From NCBI GenBank assembly GCA_016169945.1, contig JADLSH010000379.1, forward strand, positions 2,880,001 to 2,944,000: DNA of 64,000 nucleotides, read 5' to 3'. The position numbers and the translations under genes are program-made. How positions within the stretch are numbered: position 1 is the first letter of the stretch; every line of letters starts with the position of its first letter. Below are positions 1 through 12,300 of this stretch, piece after piece. Below the pieces are notes generated by a model. That model worked only from the letters and a program-made list of their open reading frames with translations. It searched no databases and had not been told where the DNA came from. The stretch comes from Trachythela sp. YZ-2020. Lineage: Eukaryota > Cnidaria > Anthozoa > Malacalcyonacea > Clavulariidae.

Positions 1-142
1 CACAACTTGTTAACAAGTTATGAGTGACAACCTTGTTAGCAGCTTGATAAAATGACAACATTGTTACAATTTGTTTACAAGCTTCGCACAAGTCTGTTGC
101 AAACACATCTTGTTGACAAGATCCAAGATTTTTATGTGTGTA
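1..142. repeat. Dispersed repeat rich in ACAAGTTG/CAACTTGT
   Basis: Iterated CAACTTGTTAACAAGTT-type words ending in tttttatgtgtgtag. Related copies are at 16556-16820, 17230-17280 and 52180-52545. Confidence 0.6.
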
Positions 143-213
143 GTATAAATCTGATTATTTAGTGCACATTATAGGCAATTCAACCAGGGTATACCCATGA
201 ATACCATACTCAC

Positions 214-1490
214 TTTTCTTAGTAAAATCTGGCTCCATCAAATGCTCAATTATTCTTGGACATAAATAGAACTTTGTATAAAGCAAGATAAGAAGCAATC
301 CTATTGTTCCATACAGCCAGTATCGTCTATCTCGTATTTCCAACATAAACACAGCAAGTCCAGCAAAACATGCCAGCAAATTTAGTCGATACTGTTATAA
401 CAAGATAACATTATTAACTTTCGAGGATCTCACAACTTGCACAAATCTGAATACTGTCACCTGCATTTATTAAAGGATCTTGTATCTTTGGAAGGGGGAC
501 AGGCTTTCCTGCATTCTGGGGAAGCTTTTACATGCAGAAACCAGGTCATTTCATCAACTATTTTTGAAAATATCTTAAGGACGGTATTCCATGACTCCAC
601 TTCCCTCAGCGTAATAATTACTGTAGAACAGGCCTTAAAATATCGGTCAGCAGTGCCGTCGGTCAAAATGTCTGGTGTCTTTCAGAATGGGTCGGACATT
701 TTTATAATTATGTCCGATGGCCTTATGCTTAGTTTGGCGCGAAAATGTATTCTTTTAAAATCGTATACTGACGCTAAATGTTGGGCAGTTATGCATTGAT
801 ACACCGATCAAACGTTCGAGAACACAAGTCATCGCAAGTAAACTTGTGTTGACTTACGATGCGACTAGTCAAACGAATACCCGGCTCCACTGTCATGCTT
901 AGCGCACCACATAACAGCTCTGATAAACATTTACAGGGTAAATTTACGTCGGACAAAGTTAAAGTTTGGTCGGACATCAATACAGTTGGGTCGGACAAAC
1001 GGTAAACCTCAATTTTCCTTTGGTCGGACAGAATGTCCGGTGCGTTTCTTTCTTGGTCGGACAATTTCACGAATGGGTCGGACAATTTCACGAATGGGTC
1101 GGACAATTTCACGAATGGGTCGGACAATGTCCGTGACCGACCGATATTTTAAGGCCTGTAGAACTATCTGCATTGACTACATATTTAATGTACATATTTA
1201 ATGTAAAATATAATACACATTGTACAGATTCTTGTACAAACTTAACACTTCCATATCAAAAGTCTAAACTAAATACAACACATCATTCTTACCATATGAA
1301 GATTTGCCGTCGTCCCAGAAAGACGAAATACTCGCAAAGATATCTTGTCAACATTTAACATTGCAAGCAAACATTTGCACGGAGCCCTGCTAAGAAATAA
1401 ACTTTCTCCCGACAGCAAACCACAGGAAAATACAGCTAGAAACTTGGAGATTACAATAACTACATCAAATTTATCTGGATCGTAAAACAT
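214..1490 (-). CDS. DUF1772-like small membrane protein, first two coding exons (partial, runs off left edge)
   Basis: Two exons join in phase. Exon A is 1490-1293: ATG at 1490-1488 just after a possible acceptor CAG, donor ATG|gtaaga at 1293/1292, 66 codons, phase 0. Exon B is 391-214: acceptor ataacag|TAT, donor AAAA|gtgagt, 59 codons plus one base. Together they give about 125 residues with hydrophobic stretches near residues 10-30, 68-83 and 92-106, and a short motif GLLSGESLFL after the first. A Gly-rich first helix, a middle RLNLLACFAGLAVF helix, then RYWLYGTIGLLLILLY followed by CPRIIEHLM resembles the DUF1772 (anthrone oxygenase-like) pattern from memory of the family. About 30 C-terminal residues should lie left of position 1. 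The intron holds a 530-bp DNA transposon. The family call is tentative; that this is a spliced membrane-protein gene is better supported. Confidence 0.6.
629..1158. mobile_element. Non-autonomous DNA transposon with 20-bp perfect terminal inverted repeats
   Basis: Ends CAGGCCTTAAAATATCGGTC and its complement match perfectly. The flanks TAGAA (624-628 and 1159-1163) are a 5-bp direct repeat consistent with a target duplication. Inside, GGTCGGACA words recur, including a 21-bp tandem repeat at about 1035-1130. There is no transposase. It sits in the intron of the DUF1772-like gene. Confidence 0.8.
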
Positions 1491-1668
1491 TCTGATTTAC
1501 AGAAACTTTTTTAACAGAAAATTTTCAAATTTAAAACCAGAATTCAACATGGCCGAATTTTAGTCATCTTTTACTTCATGTTATATATTACAAAAGGTTC
1601 TCAGCACAGCAACCCAAGTGGAATGAGTCAATTTGAATCGCACTGCATTGTGGTCTATTAGTTACTAA

Positions 1669-2060
1669 GTTATGGCAGTGAGCTCTATATATATATATCT
1701 GGAGTGAGAAGTTATGTCCAAAAAGTGAAGCCAAAGATGGCGGAAATTGACGTCCAGTGCCAATCCCTTTCTATTGTTTTCGACCGCGCGGTTTGCACAA
1801 GCCGGCAAGGAGTGTGCCGAAATTTCGTGTTTTTACTCCGATTTAAACAATAACATCATGATTTTATGAACTAATAACTTGATTAGCGATGCGATCTGTT
1901 AGAAACAACTGGAATTAGCAGGAAAAAATGATATGAAAACTGTTTATGACCTTCATGAGTTTGGACGTCAATTGCCGCCATCTTGGCTTCACTTGGCCTA
2001 TTGGCCGAACATTAGAAGTTCTTACTCCAGATATATATGGAGCTCACTGAGTTATGGTAG
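1669..2060. repeat. Inverted repeat (foldback), arms about 95 bp
   Basis: The left arm holds CAGTGAGCTC, ATCTGGAGT, GAAGCCAAAGATGGCGG and TTGACGTCCA. The right arm holds the same words in complement at 1962-2060. Arms are diverged. Confidence 0.65.
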
Positions 2061-2138
2061 TCTGAAAGAGCACACCTTAATCTATCGGCGTTCGGTCTTT
2101 CGCCCCCACAAAAACAAGACCCTGGATACGCCACTGGT

Positions 2139-2433
2139 CTCCTTAATAATGCAAAGAGTAAATTTAGTGTTTTTTGATAGATTAAGGTGTGCCTATTTCA
2201 CATTACATGCACCATAACTTAGTAACTGGTCCGAGACATAAAACAATTTTGGCCTGAAATGAGGACGTCAAAAAATTGCCAGAATGTCAGAAAATATGTC
2301 TTGCAAATTGCGTTTTTTGAACGAAACTGTAACTCGTCTCCTTAAATGCAAATAGTAAATGTAGTGATTTTTGATAGATTAAGGTGTGCTCTTTCACACT
2401 GCATGCACCATAACTTAGTAACTGGTCGGAGAC
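2139..2433 (+). repeat. Two direct copies of a roughly 97-bp repeat
   Basis: Copies at 2139-2237 and 2338-2433 share TTTTTGATAGATTAAGGTGTG and CACCATAACTTAGTAACTGG with small differences. A shorter inverted trace is at about 2065-2095. Confidence 0.65.
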
Positions 2434-2807
2434 GTAAATTATTAGCATAAATCTTGTTTTACTTTGCCGATATTTTTCTTGCTAAACATGCCCAGAAGGC
2501 AACAAAGATGTGAATGAGAATATGAAACGCGGGCCATGTTCACTGTTTTTCTGTGCGTAAATTCTTCAAACATGGCTCTGTGCAGAAATTGCGTTGCAAG
2601 TTGCAGCAAAAATTGCCCGGTCTAACATGGGCTTTAATTGTATGGTTTTGCAAAAACCGACAGTGTTCTACTGCGTTCTCCTTCCAGTCTATGCGCGGTT
2701 TTCCCGCATCCATCGTCGCGTTTCTCGACGGTTATATATTTTATACATATAAACAAATCGACTTCACGCGCACCTGATGCGTGAAGTACTGCAAGCTATC
2801 CTTTAAA

Positions 2808-2990
2808 TCAGCTGCCGTGGTTTGTGTTTGAACTACCTGAAAAAGATTTAAAACATCTCTACGTTTCTGCTACGAAGAGCCTTAGCTAAACGAACGTCGA
2901 CGTGTTGTTGCGTTTCTCGGGTAGTTCAGACACAAACCACGGCAGCTTATTCAGTAGAATACTACCTACACTGGACCCCATGTTTGAGAT
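2808..2990. repeat. Foldback copy of the GGTAGTTCAGACACAAACCA element
   Basis: AGCTGCCGTGGTTTGTGT at 2811 is mirrored by ACACAAACCACGGCAGCT at 2930. The right side continues with TAGAATACTACCTACACTGG, the same unit that is tandemly repeated at 55060-55985. Confidence 0.7.
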
Positions 2991-3030
2991 ACCATCAAAA
3001 TGGTACATGCCGTGATTTTGGCACACAGAT

Positions 3031-3362
3031 TTACTCGTTAGCATTTACAGGCAAATACCCTTCCTGTGCCTCAGTGAAGGGAGTTGTATCCGCGCTGTTC
3101 TCAGTATAAACACTGACCACTGTTTTAGTGACTCCATAAAGTAACATTTCGCGCTCCTGGTCACCTATAACTAACCGTTTTGATCTGGGAGTGACAGCTG
3201 AGACCACCTCTGGTTTCGCGGTCATTAGCTTCTCCATTTTCCACTTGTGCTCGCGTTGCAGTCTTCTCTGCGATCGACACTTTGAATCGATTTTTGGCTT
3301 GATTAATTGCCAGCGTAATTCCATCCGATCTTCCTCCAATGGGAACTTATAATCCACGTGTG
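3031..3362 (-). CDS. Terminal exon of the BEN gene
   Basis: Acceptor ttgttctacctag|CA at 3363/3362 follows a good pyrimidine tract. The exon reads 110 codons to a TAA at 3033-3031. It begins with the end of the BEN fold (HVDYKFPLEEDRMELRWQ), then a basic stretch (KCRSQRRLQREHKWKMEK), then a less structured tail with TPRSKRLV. The basic stretch could serve nuclear targeting or DNA contact; this is inference. I see no canonical AATAAA in the 300 bases downstream. Confidence 0.68.
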
Positions 3363-6300
3363 CTAGGTAGAACAAGAATATGGGTTATAGAATGCGTGGT
3401 TTTGGACTAGATTTTAAACTAACTAAACTCTATTTACATGCACTGGATAGCTTGAGGTCCGTTTCAAACGCCGCTCCACTCATGCGCCGAACTTAAATGA
3501 CGAATTAGGTGCGACAGAAGAGCGACGTATGAATCAATTAGGTACGGCAGAATTTGGAGCGACATAAGTTCGGCAGAAGTTCGACAGAGCCTGTCGCATT
3601 ATGCGACGTTAGAGCGACATTGATTCATACGCCGCTCCACTCATGTGCCGAACCTAAATCAAAATTTACTGTAATTTGTTAGGATTAGATTAGCCACTTT
3701 GCTATTTTTACATATTTTTGAATTGTATTTGCAATTCCCGCGCGAATTACCCTCCTCTCTCGTCAACAACATTATATTTTATACGCCGTTTGAATCACTG
3801 TCGCTGTTGTGTCGCTCCAGCGTCGCACCTAATACAATTAAGTTCGGCGCATGAGTGGAACTGCGTCTGGAACGGGCCTGAGAATCAGTTCTAAACTGTT
3901 CTCTCTAGAGGTCCAGTAAGAGTCATCCCTTATTGGTCCAGTCGGTTACTGCAACAGGTAATCTAAACCAAACCAACTGCATTTATACTGGATAGCTCTA
4001 TCAGTCTTAAATTGATCTCTAGAGATCCAGTAAGAGGCATCTATCAGTTCAAAACTGTCTAAACCGCTATCAGTTCAAAACTGTTCCCCCTAGAGGTCCA
4101 GTAAGGCCCATCCCAATTAGTCCAGTGCTACTACAGGAAGATACCTATACTAAACTAGCTATACTGGATAGCTCTGTCAGCTCTAAAGTATTCTCCCTAG
4201 AAGAACACATAAAGGCCATCCATTATGTACTGGTCTAAAGTGTTACTACAAGAGGAAACCAGAGCACCCTGAGAAAATCTTGAATGTGTGGTTCCAGTGT
4301 ATTTGGCTTGTGCAAGTGACGTCACAACTCGAAATTGGGCGGCAAATTCCACCATTTTCATTGGATAATTTCAAACTAATTAAAATCAAATTCAACATGG
4401 CTGACAATTTTTTACGTAATATATCATACACGAGAAGGAGTTTATTATAGTGATTTGAAAAACCGAAACGTGTGTTGAAAAACAAGGCGCTAGCCGAGTT
4501 TTTAACATACTTTGAGGTGTTTTTAAATCGCTATAATAAACTCCTTCGAGTGTATGGTATAGCCTCTCAAACAAACCAGTATTTAAAGAGAAATTCAACG
4601 CGAAAGTTGAGTTAATTTATGGGTGCTTATTACCGTGGTATCAAGACAATGATACGGTGGTGATCTCCTTTGTGTTTTGCTCATGAATTAACTCGAGTTC
4701 TAGACATGCCAAAGCAACAAACTATCCGTTGTTGAACTGAGGATTCTAGAGAGGTATAGATTATCTTATAACTCTCTCGGTATTTCGCAAGATATAAACG
4801 AAAACGGCACTTCGTGAAATCCACGATTTGCCCCCCAAAATTGCCGGTTATATAGCATGACGTAATATTCTCGCGTGACTGCACAAGCCGAATAGGTGGT
4901 GATAAGGGTCTTCGCTCGAAACGTCGAAGTTCTTGTTAAATTTTCAGGTATAATTTGATCATACAAACCCTCAAGTATACTCTGAGAAAGCATGCAGTAT
5001 TTGATACAGTCAGCCGAATGAAAGCATTCGTCTCGCATGCGACAATGGACAATCGAGAGGAATGAACTGGAATTCTGGAAACGCCATTGTTTTGCGCGTT
5101 GCTACCCGTGATGCGGCCTGCAGTCACAATCATATTAAGATTTCTTGAAAACTTGAAAACTGCACAGCAATAAATCAATAATCATTTCGTAGCTTTGTTA
5201 CTGGGCAATCGGTTTTTAAGATTCTTATAGAAGAAACATTTGCTTTCGAGTTACAGGGTCAATTTAACATATTGAATCTTGAGTTATGGGGTTCGTTTTG
5301 GCTGGATACCGTTCGACATGAACATTGCAGACTTGCGTTTCTTGTTGTAATCGGCAACAGAATTCAACGGGTTTTATTGTCAAACAGAAAAGTAAACAGC
5401 TACAATTTATGTTTCCGTTTCGTAAATATATTGTTTGAGGCTAAAAATATTTCAATGAAAAAGCGTAAAACAGTTAGTTTTGATAGGGTTTTAGCCCATG
5501 CATATCATGCGACCAGTGGGGTTCACCTGCGATCAGGCCCTACCAAAGCTAGACCTAACAAATCAAGGCCTGAAACGCCTGATACTCAGGTTACTGAGGG
5601 GTATAATCAGACAACTGCACATTGTAGGAATCGAATCCCGGCCGAAAAGATGAAACACACATGCACTAACCACTGTGGAGTGACTGTGCAACCAACACCC
5701 CAAAGACCAATTACTGTAAAATGTTAAATTAGTTAAATCTACATTAATTAATTAATTAATACATTAATTAATTAATCTACATTAATTATTTAATTAGCCT
5801 ACCTCTAATAGCCTTTATCTTGCTCGGATCCAACGACTCCTTACCCCGAGTTCCTCTCACATTTGAAGCCGCCATCTCCTCACGTGTGAACAGCGCCTCA
5901 GTCAAAGCGAGGGCTAACTTGACAGGATTCAATCCATAGTTTTCACATTTTGTAATGATCTTAGGATCCCCACTAAACCACGCTCGACCAGGCACATTAT
6001 TCGGGTCGCCTAGCCAACATCCTGTGCCGGTAGGATGATCTCCTAAATAGAGTTCAATGCATTCTGTCAGTTTTTCAAACACAGCCTTCGTAATTCGCCT
6101 CGGCACTCGGCAACTGGCCGTTTGAGGCGCGCGATCGCGCGCGCGCACATCCGCACGCGCCTTAAAGGCAATTTTCCATTACAGCCGCCGACCATGTTTC
6201 AACTTTCGCTTTTCGTCCGCTTTACACCTCGCGGACACGCCTGAAAGTTGAACTACATTCAACTTTCTTGGCGTGCCCGCGCGACTAATTATTCACGTGA

Positions 6301-9300
6301 TTCGAATTGGTCGCTACGCCCGCGCGGGCAAAACGACCGTAATGGAAAATGGCCTTAACTGGTCAAGATGCGCGTTTTGTGACGCACCTGATTTGTTTTG
6401 AGAGTATGAAATCGCGCGCCTCATGTATGCCACTTCGCGACTTTTAAGTTTTTACGTGAACAGTTCTCAACTTTAGACTTATTTATTAGCCACACGCGTT
6501 GCACACAATATAACGTTGCCAGGTTGCAAAGTGGTTTTCTAGTCCGCTAAATTGGCGTAGTTTTTCACCGTTTTTCAAACGCGCACCTGACGTGAATATG
6601 GCGCACGATATTATACACATATCTGAGACCTAACCGCGAAGAGTTGCGAAAAATGCAACCCTCTGGCAGGAATGGAACCTGCGGCCCTGCGATTCCGGTG
6701 CAGTGCTCTGCCAACTGAGCTACAGAGTCCAGTTGTCAAGAGCTAACCACAAGTTCATGTATATATACTAGGATGATACCAGCGTATGGTGTGGGTAAAC
6801 ATTCGCTCGAAATTTCCATCTACAAAAAAACATTCAACATTCAATTCTATCGAGCGAGATACCCAAAAATTTAGAATATTTACATATTTATCAAACCCTA
6901 ATAAGCTAAAGATGGGAGCACACGGTACAATTTTAGTGGGCCGACTGAAATCAATATATTAAATCATTGCGTACATGCGGTGTCCTTTTTAGCGATTCTT
7001 GTCGGCTGACAAGATTATCTCAGAAGATCGGCCATTTTGTTGCGTGTGAGATGTGTTCCAATATTTATCGACCACTATAATCAATCAGACGGTATCTTCT
7101 TTGACCATCTTTGAGGCTACCTTAGTTTTCAAAACTTTCCTGACAAGCTCAGCCCCCCCCCTGACCCTGCCAATCCTCATATATATATTATACACCTGCG
7201 ATCGGTCGATCGTGCCGCCTGCCTTGCTGATGACATGACCAGCGTCCGCTCACTACACCCCTCCACTCAGCACCCCACCAGATCAAGTTATGCGAGTCCT
7301 CGATGCGAGTCAGGGATTCAAGCAAAAGAAGATTTAAGACTATTCATCAAAAAAGAGCACCAAAATGAAATTTATTGTCTTTTTTTATTAACAAAACACA
7401 AAATACAATCCAAAATATAAGATAATATATAAAATATGGCGACTGAACGGTAACCATAGTAAAATAATGGAAGACAAGCGACTTTTTACAGTATTTACTA
7501 GATAAAATTATGAAAATGTCCTCATTAGATAATTATGTTCTATTTTGAATTAACATTATGTGCCAGATTAGTCGTCAAAGAAAGGAAATCTGCGCATATA
7601 ACACCGGTACTTTTCAATCTTCGAGTAGCAACAACGAGTAACTTTCAAACTTCTTTTGGTGACCTATAAAGCTCTTAATGGCCTCGCACCTGCATACATC
7701 ACCGATCTACTTCGTTGTCATATCCCTGTTCGTACTTTGCGCTCCAGGGGTCGGTTGTTCAAAAGCTGGTTAACGCTAATCCTGGGTTAAATTTTAATCT
7801 GCTGTTCTGGTTTGTATACTTCTGCGTGTTTGTTTATTTCAAAACTTTATGAACAAAAACTTGTATCACCCAGTACAAGGTAGCTAGTACAAGGTTGATA
7901 GAAAAAAGTATTCATATTAATATAACCGATGTCGGGAAACTTGTATGAAAGCTACCACTAACCCAGGGTTAAGTTAACTGGGTTTTGAACAACTGGCCCC
8001 AGCAGTCTAAATCTGTTAACTGTGCCTAGAGTACGAACAGAGACATATGGCGAGAAGTCATTTTCCTGCGCTGCTCCGAGACTCCGAACACTCTTCCTGA
8101 CTCTGTTAAGCAGAGTTCAACTATCGATGAGTTTAAGGCAAAGTTGAAAACATATCTTCTTAGGATAGCTTTTACTGATTAACTGTTTTATATTCTTGTT
8201 GTAAAAAGCATTGAGACTTCTGTATAATGCGTTTTTAAGAACAATTATATTATTATTATGTGTGATTTTCAAGTACTTTTCAAGCACTTTTAATAAATTT
8301 TGTATTTCAAGCACTTTTCAAGTGCCCTTGAAATTGATTTAATGAGTTTAAGAACCTGCACAAACCCTGCAAGTTATCTGAAAATATCTATTAAGTAGCA
8401 ACGGACATACACATGCGTTAGCTAATTAGATCACTTGACGAATTCCCAATTATAACTTTTTTGCACGTAAATGCAAATTTCGAGTGTAAAGGGTGCATTC
8501 CAGTCACGCGTTTTTCGTACGCACGTACACGCACGGAATGTTTTATTAAATCCCTTTAAATGTTACTTATGAAATAACCAAAGGAATAAATGTGCAGAAT
8601 TCAGTGTTTCGTAAGTTTTAGTATGCGTTTGTTAACTTATTTGTTAAATATTAAAAACTTCGAAGGATTTACACTTTTCCGTGCGTGTACGTACGTATAA
8701 AAAACGCATAACTGGAAAGCAGCCTTAAAGAATTGGTGCGTTTCAGTAAGCGTTACAGTACAGCAGATGGTAGTGAACTTCAGAAATGTTCACACTGATT
8801 TATAAGCAAGCCAGAGTTGCAACAAAGCTACGGGTATGCGGGTAGCACCCGCGGGGAAGGTTTACTGGCATTGAGGAAGGTTGAAAGTGAAACACTGAAT
8901 ATAATATTGCAAAGCAGTAAGTACTAGACCAGATTAGACTAGTCAGGCTAGTATTAATAGTAGCAACAGTCAGCACCCAGTCAGACTAGCAGTACTGCAA
9001 TGACCAACCGGCAAACCTACCCAGGCAAAAGCGTGCGTGTCGGGAAATTTCTATTTATTTTGAGGAAGGTTGGGATGTTAATAGAGACCTTTAGCATAGC
9101 ATAAATTTTTCAGACCGCGAACCACAAACCGCGGTTTCAGGTTAGCGGTTTGCCGTTAGACGTTTGGGCAGTTTGGTGCATTTAGCTTGACGTTTCATTC
9201 CTGCTTACCGCGTAATGAGTCCGCCATGTTTTGTTTACTTCCGCATGGCTATTCTCACTTGTGCGGTAATAATCGCCATAACTCTTGTAAAAGTTATAAT

Positions 9301-12300
9301 CTCAGGATAAAAATTGCCATGTGTCAAGAAAAGAGGCCAAAGAACTTTGCTTTAGTAGTTAAACGTGTGTTTGTAAACTTTAAATAGTGTTAAAACGTTG
9401 CCGTATGTCACTTACCGCTAGAACACCTTCTTGCGGTTGAAACGTCAACGTCAAACGCCAAACGCGACCGCAAGACCAGGGTCACGTGATATTTTGCGGT
9501 TTGCGGTTTGCGGTTTTTTGCGAAAAACGCAATGCTAAAGGTCTCTAATAAGTATGGATTGCCCCTACGTGAAACCCAGCTATTAAACTATACCATACCA
9601 GTAACAGAAGTATTATCACAGTTCCAGTTAACTTTAGGCGGCGTCTTGACAGGAGTTGTGTTTACATCGCTCAGTCCGTTCTCCGATTCCGTCATTGATG
9701 CGTTCATTGCAAGATCATCAGATCGCATTGGTGATCCTTCCCAATTTCCCATGATGCTTTGCTGGGGAACTTGTGTGACGTAATCGGTTGGTGCAAGGTT
9801 GGTGTTCGATACTCCTTGATACTGAGTTGTTAACTGTGGCCGAGTATCGACTGGGCTTGAATCTCTGGATTTCTGTGTAAAATATAGAACGATTTATAGA
9901 CATTGTTACCTGATTAGAGATGGAGGATCCGTTTGGTGAACCTGGGCAAAGAAAAGCCTTAACCACGTTACCTTCTCTGGACAGGATGTGGTCACAACCT
10001 GTGTGGAACTACCATCAGCGAACGCACCAATTATGTTACAGAGTTTGGTAACCATATCTTCGACTCTTTGGATGTTTTCTGAATTAGTTTTGACCAACTC
10101 GTAAATTTGCTTCTACATTGAACGAAATCGAATTGATAGATGCACTTGGTCCAGCTCAAAGTTAATGAGAGTGCATGAGAGTCGATGAGAGTTGGTAGTC
10201 AAACGCGAGCGAGAGTTGCAACTCTCATTCTCGTTTGACCAGGGCTTTACTGAAACCCACCAAATAATGTAGCATATTTGTTCTCACAGTATCACAACTC
10301 AAGGCCGGATTTCGGCGTACATGCCGGGGGAGGTGGAAAAATGTTAGGGGAGGTGCAGCATCCTGGCCCCAGGATTTTAGGGTTTCAGACGTACCCCCCT
10401 GAACTGAGTAAAAATGTGACTTTACTGTATGTATGTAATGTAATGTATTTATGCATTATGGTTGTATGACTCGTCCAATTAAAATTGTGTTTGATCAAAC
10501 TTGACAAGTTGGTTGTAATGGTTCTGTTATTATTCAATACTAAATTTTGACTTTGACCCACTATTTCTCTGTTAACAAGGGGAGGTGTGTAAATTTCCAG
10601 GGGAGGTGTGTAAACTTCCAGGGGAGGTGTGTAAATTTCCAGGGGAGGTGTGTAAATTTCCAGGGGAGGTGTGAAAATTTCCAGGGGAAGTGTGTAAATT
10701 TCCAGGGGAGGTGTAAAAATTCTCAGGGGAGGTGCAAAACGATACCAGGGGAGGTGCACACCTCCCCCCTCAAAATCCAGCCATGTCACAACTTACCAGA
10801 GAGATTTCAGCACTTGTATCAGTCTGTGTATACATATCTAACATCAGACGTGTGGGACGTGAGCTCTTTGACTGAAAACAAACAAATATATCTCACAACA
10901 TAGGTTATTCATTACTAGCCACATTGTACAGCAAATATTACTTACTTGGAGATCAATAATAATATATGTATCTGGTAAACATATCTTCACTAGTTTAAAT
11001 GAATGGAATGTTAAAACAATGACATCATAGAAATATAACAGCTATTAGTAGTGAATGAAAAAATAAGTAACTACTAACGTGACAATTATCCCTCTAAATG
11101 TGTTAAAAATAGAATTTGTGAAGTAACAAAAGAGAATGATGAGCAAAATTATTTATTGAACTGTTGAAAAATGCGTTACAAAGGTTCAAAACTGGATGAA
11201 TGAATGAGCATAAAACTACTTTACAAGAATAAAAAATGTTGACAGATTTTAGGTACTGTACACTTTGTAAAAGGTTTCAATATGAAAAAAGTTTTCTTTG
11301 CTAATTTTTCTATCTACAGCGTTTAATTTTATTTTCGTTTGCTACAGTATTGTCTATCGTCCTTGACAGTACATTACTTCATCGTGCAAGTTCAGCAAAG
11401 CTCGCTTCTAAAAATTGACAAGGTTAACAAACACCCATTAGTTATGATACACTGTATACTATAAGAAAAAACATAATCCGAATATAACCATCTTGTAAAC
11501 CAAAGATAGGAGTTATTAAAAACAAGACACAAAATTAAGGTGATATTTCGACTCCATTTCAAAGTCATTGTCAAACCTAGGTATGACTTTGAAATAGAGT
11601 CACAATATCACCTTCAGTGGTGGATATTTCGGTGGGGTGGGGTGGTGGGGACTCCCTCCCCCCACCTTCATGGAAAATTGACAACATGTCGGAAATTTTG
11701 ACTTAAAAAGGGCTAAAAACAGCCTATTTTGAGTGTAAATGGGGGGTTTGTCAGAAATTTAGGAGGCTTTGCCCCCCACCGGAAAAAGTGAATTCCCACC
11801 ACTGATCACCTTGAATAGTGTGTCTTGTTTTCAATAACTCATATATTGGGCTTACAAGATGGTTATATTCAGAGTATTTTTTTCTTATATTTCCTAAAAT
11901 TGTCTACTGGTAAAGGATGAATGATATAATACTACTAGTAGATATATACAATCCAAATCCCAACAGAGAGCTTAAGATTTGACCACATATGACTATGTTT
12001 ACAGATTCATAGTTTGTGTACCAGTCTTGCCATATTTTTCTTAAATTAAACCTCTTTGCAACACCAACAGCCCTGCTGATAGATTGAAAGTGACTCCAAT
12101 ATATGGCATGACAGACTGGTGTGAAAATCATCAATCTTGTACTAGTCCGGTAGTTTGTACTGGTAGTTAAATCAAAAGCTCTCCACTATTTCTGTAGTAC
12201 AGTAGCCAAAGAACACTATGAAGAGGTGCTTTAAGCCATACAAGTCCATTTTTGAACCACTTACATTATCTACATTGATAAAAAAGTCCTCAGCCTTGCG

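Noticed and set aside
4681..5727. Several 70-150 residue frames in the BEN intron
   Set aside because: No family resemblance, no consistent splice sites, and they overlap a SINE head and other repeats.
6655..6735. A functional tRNA gene on the minus strand
   Set aside because: A- and B-box-like parts exist, but acceptor-stem pairing is lacking and the same extended sequence recurs at 61360 with flanking non-tRNA DNA, as in a SINE.
10385..10903. Repetitive peptides over the AGGGGAGGTGTG minisatellite
   Set aside because: The frame is kept only because of the 22-bp repeat units with few stops. The region overlaps an intron of the BEN gene, and only 10871-10797 has splice support.
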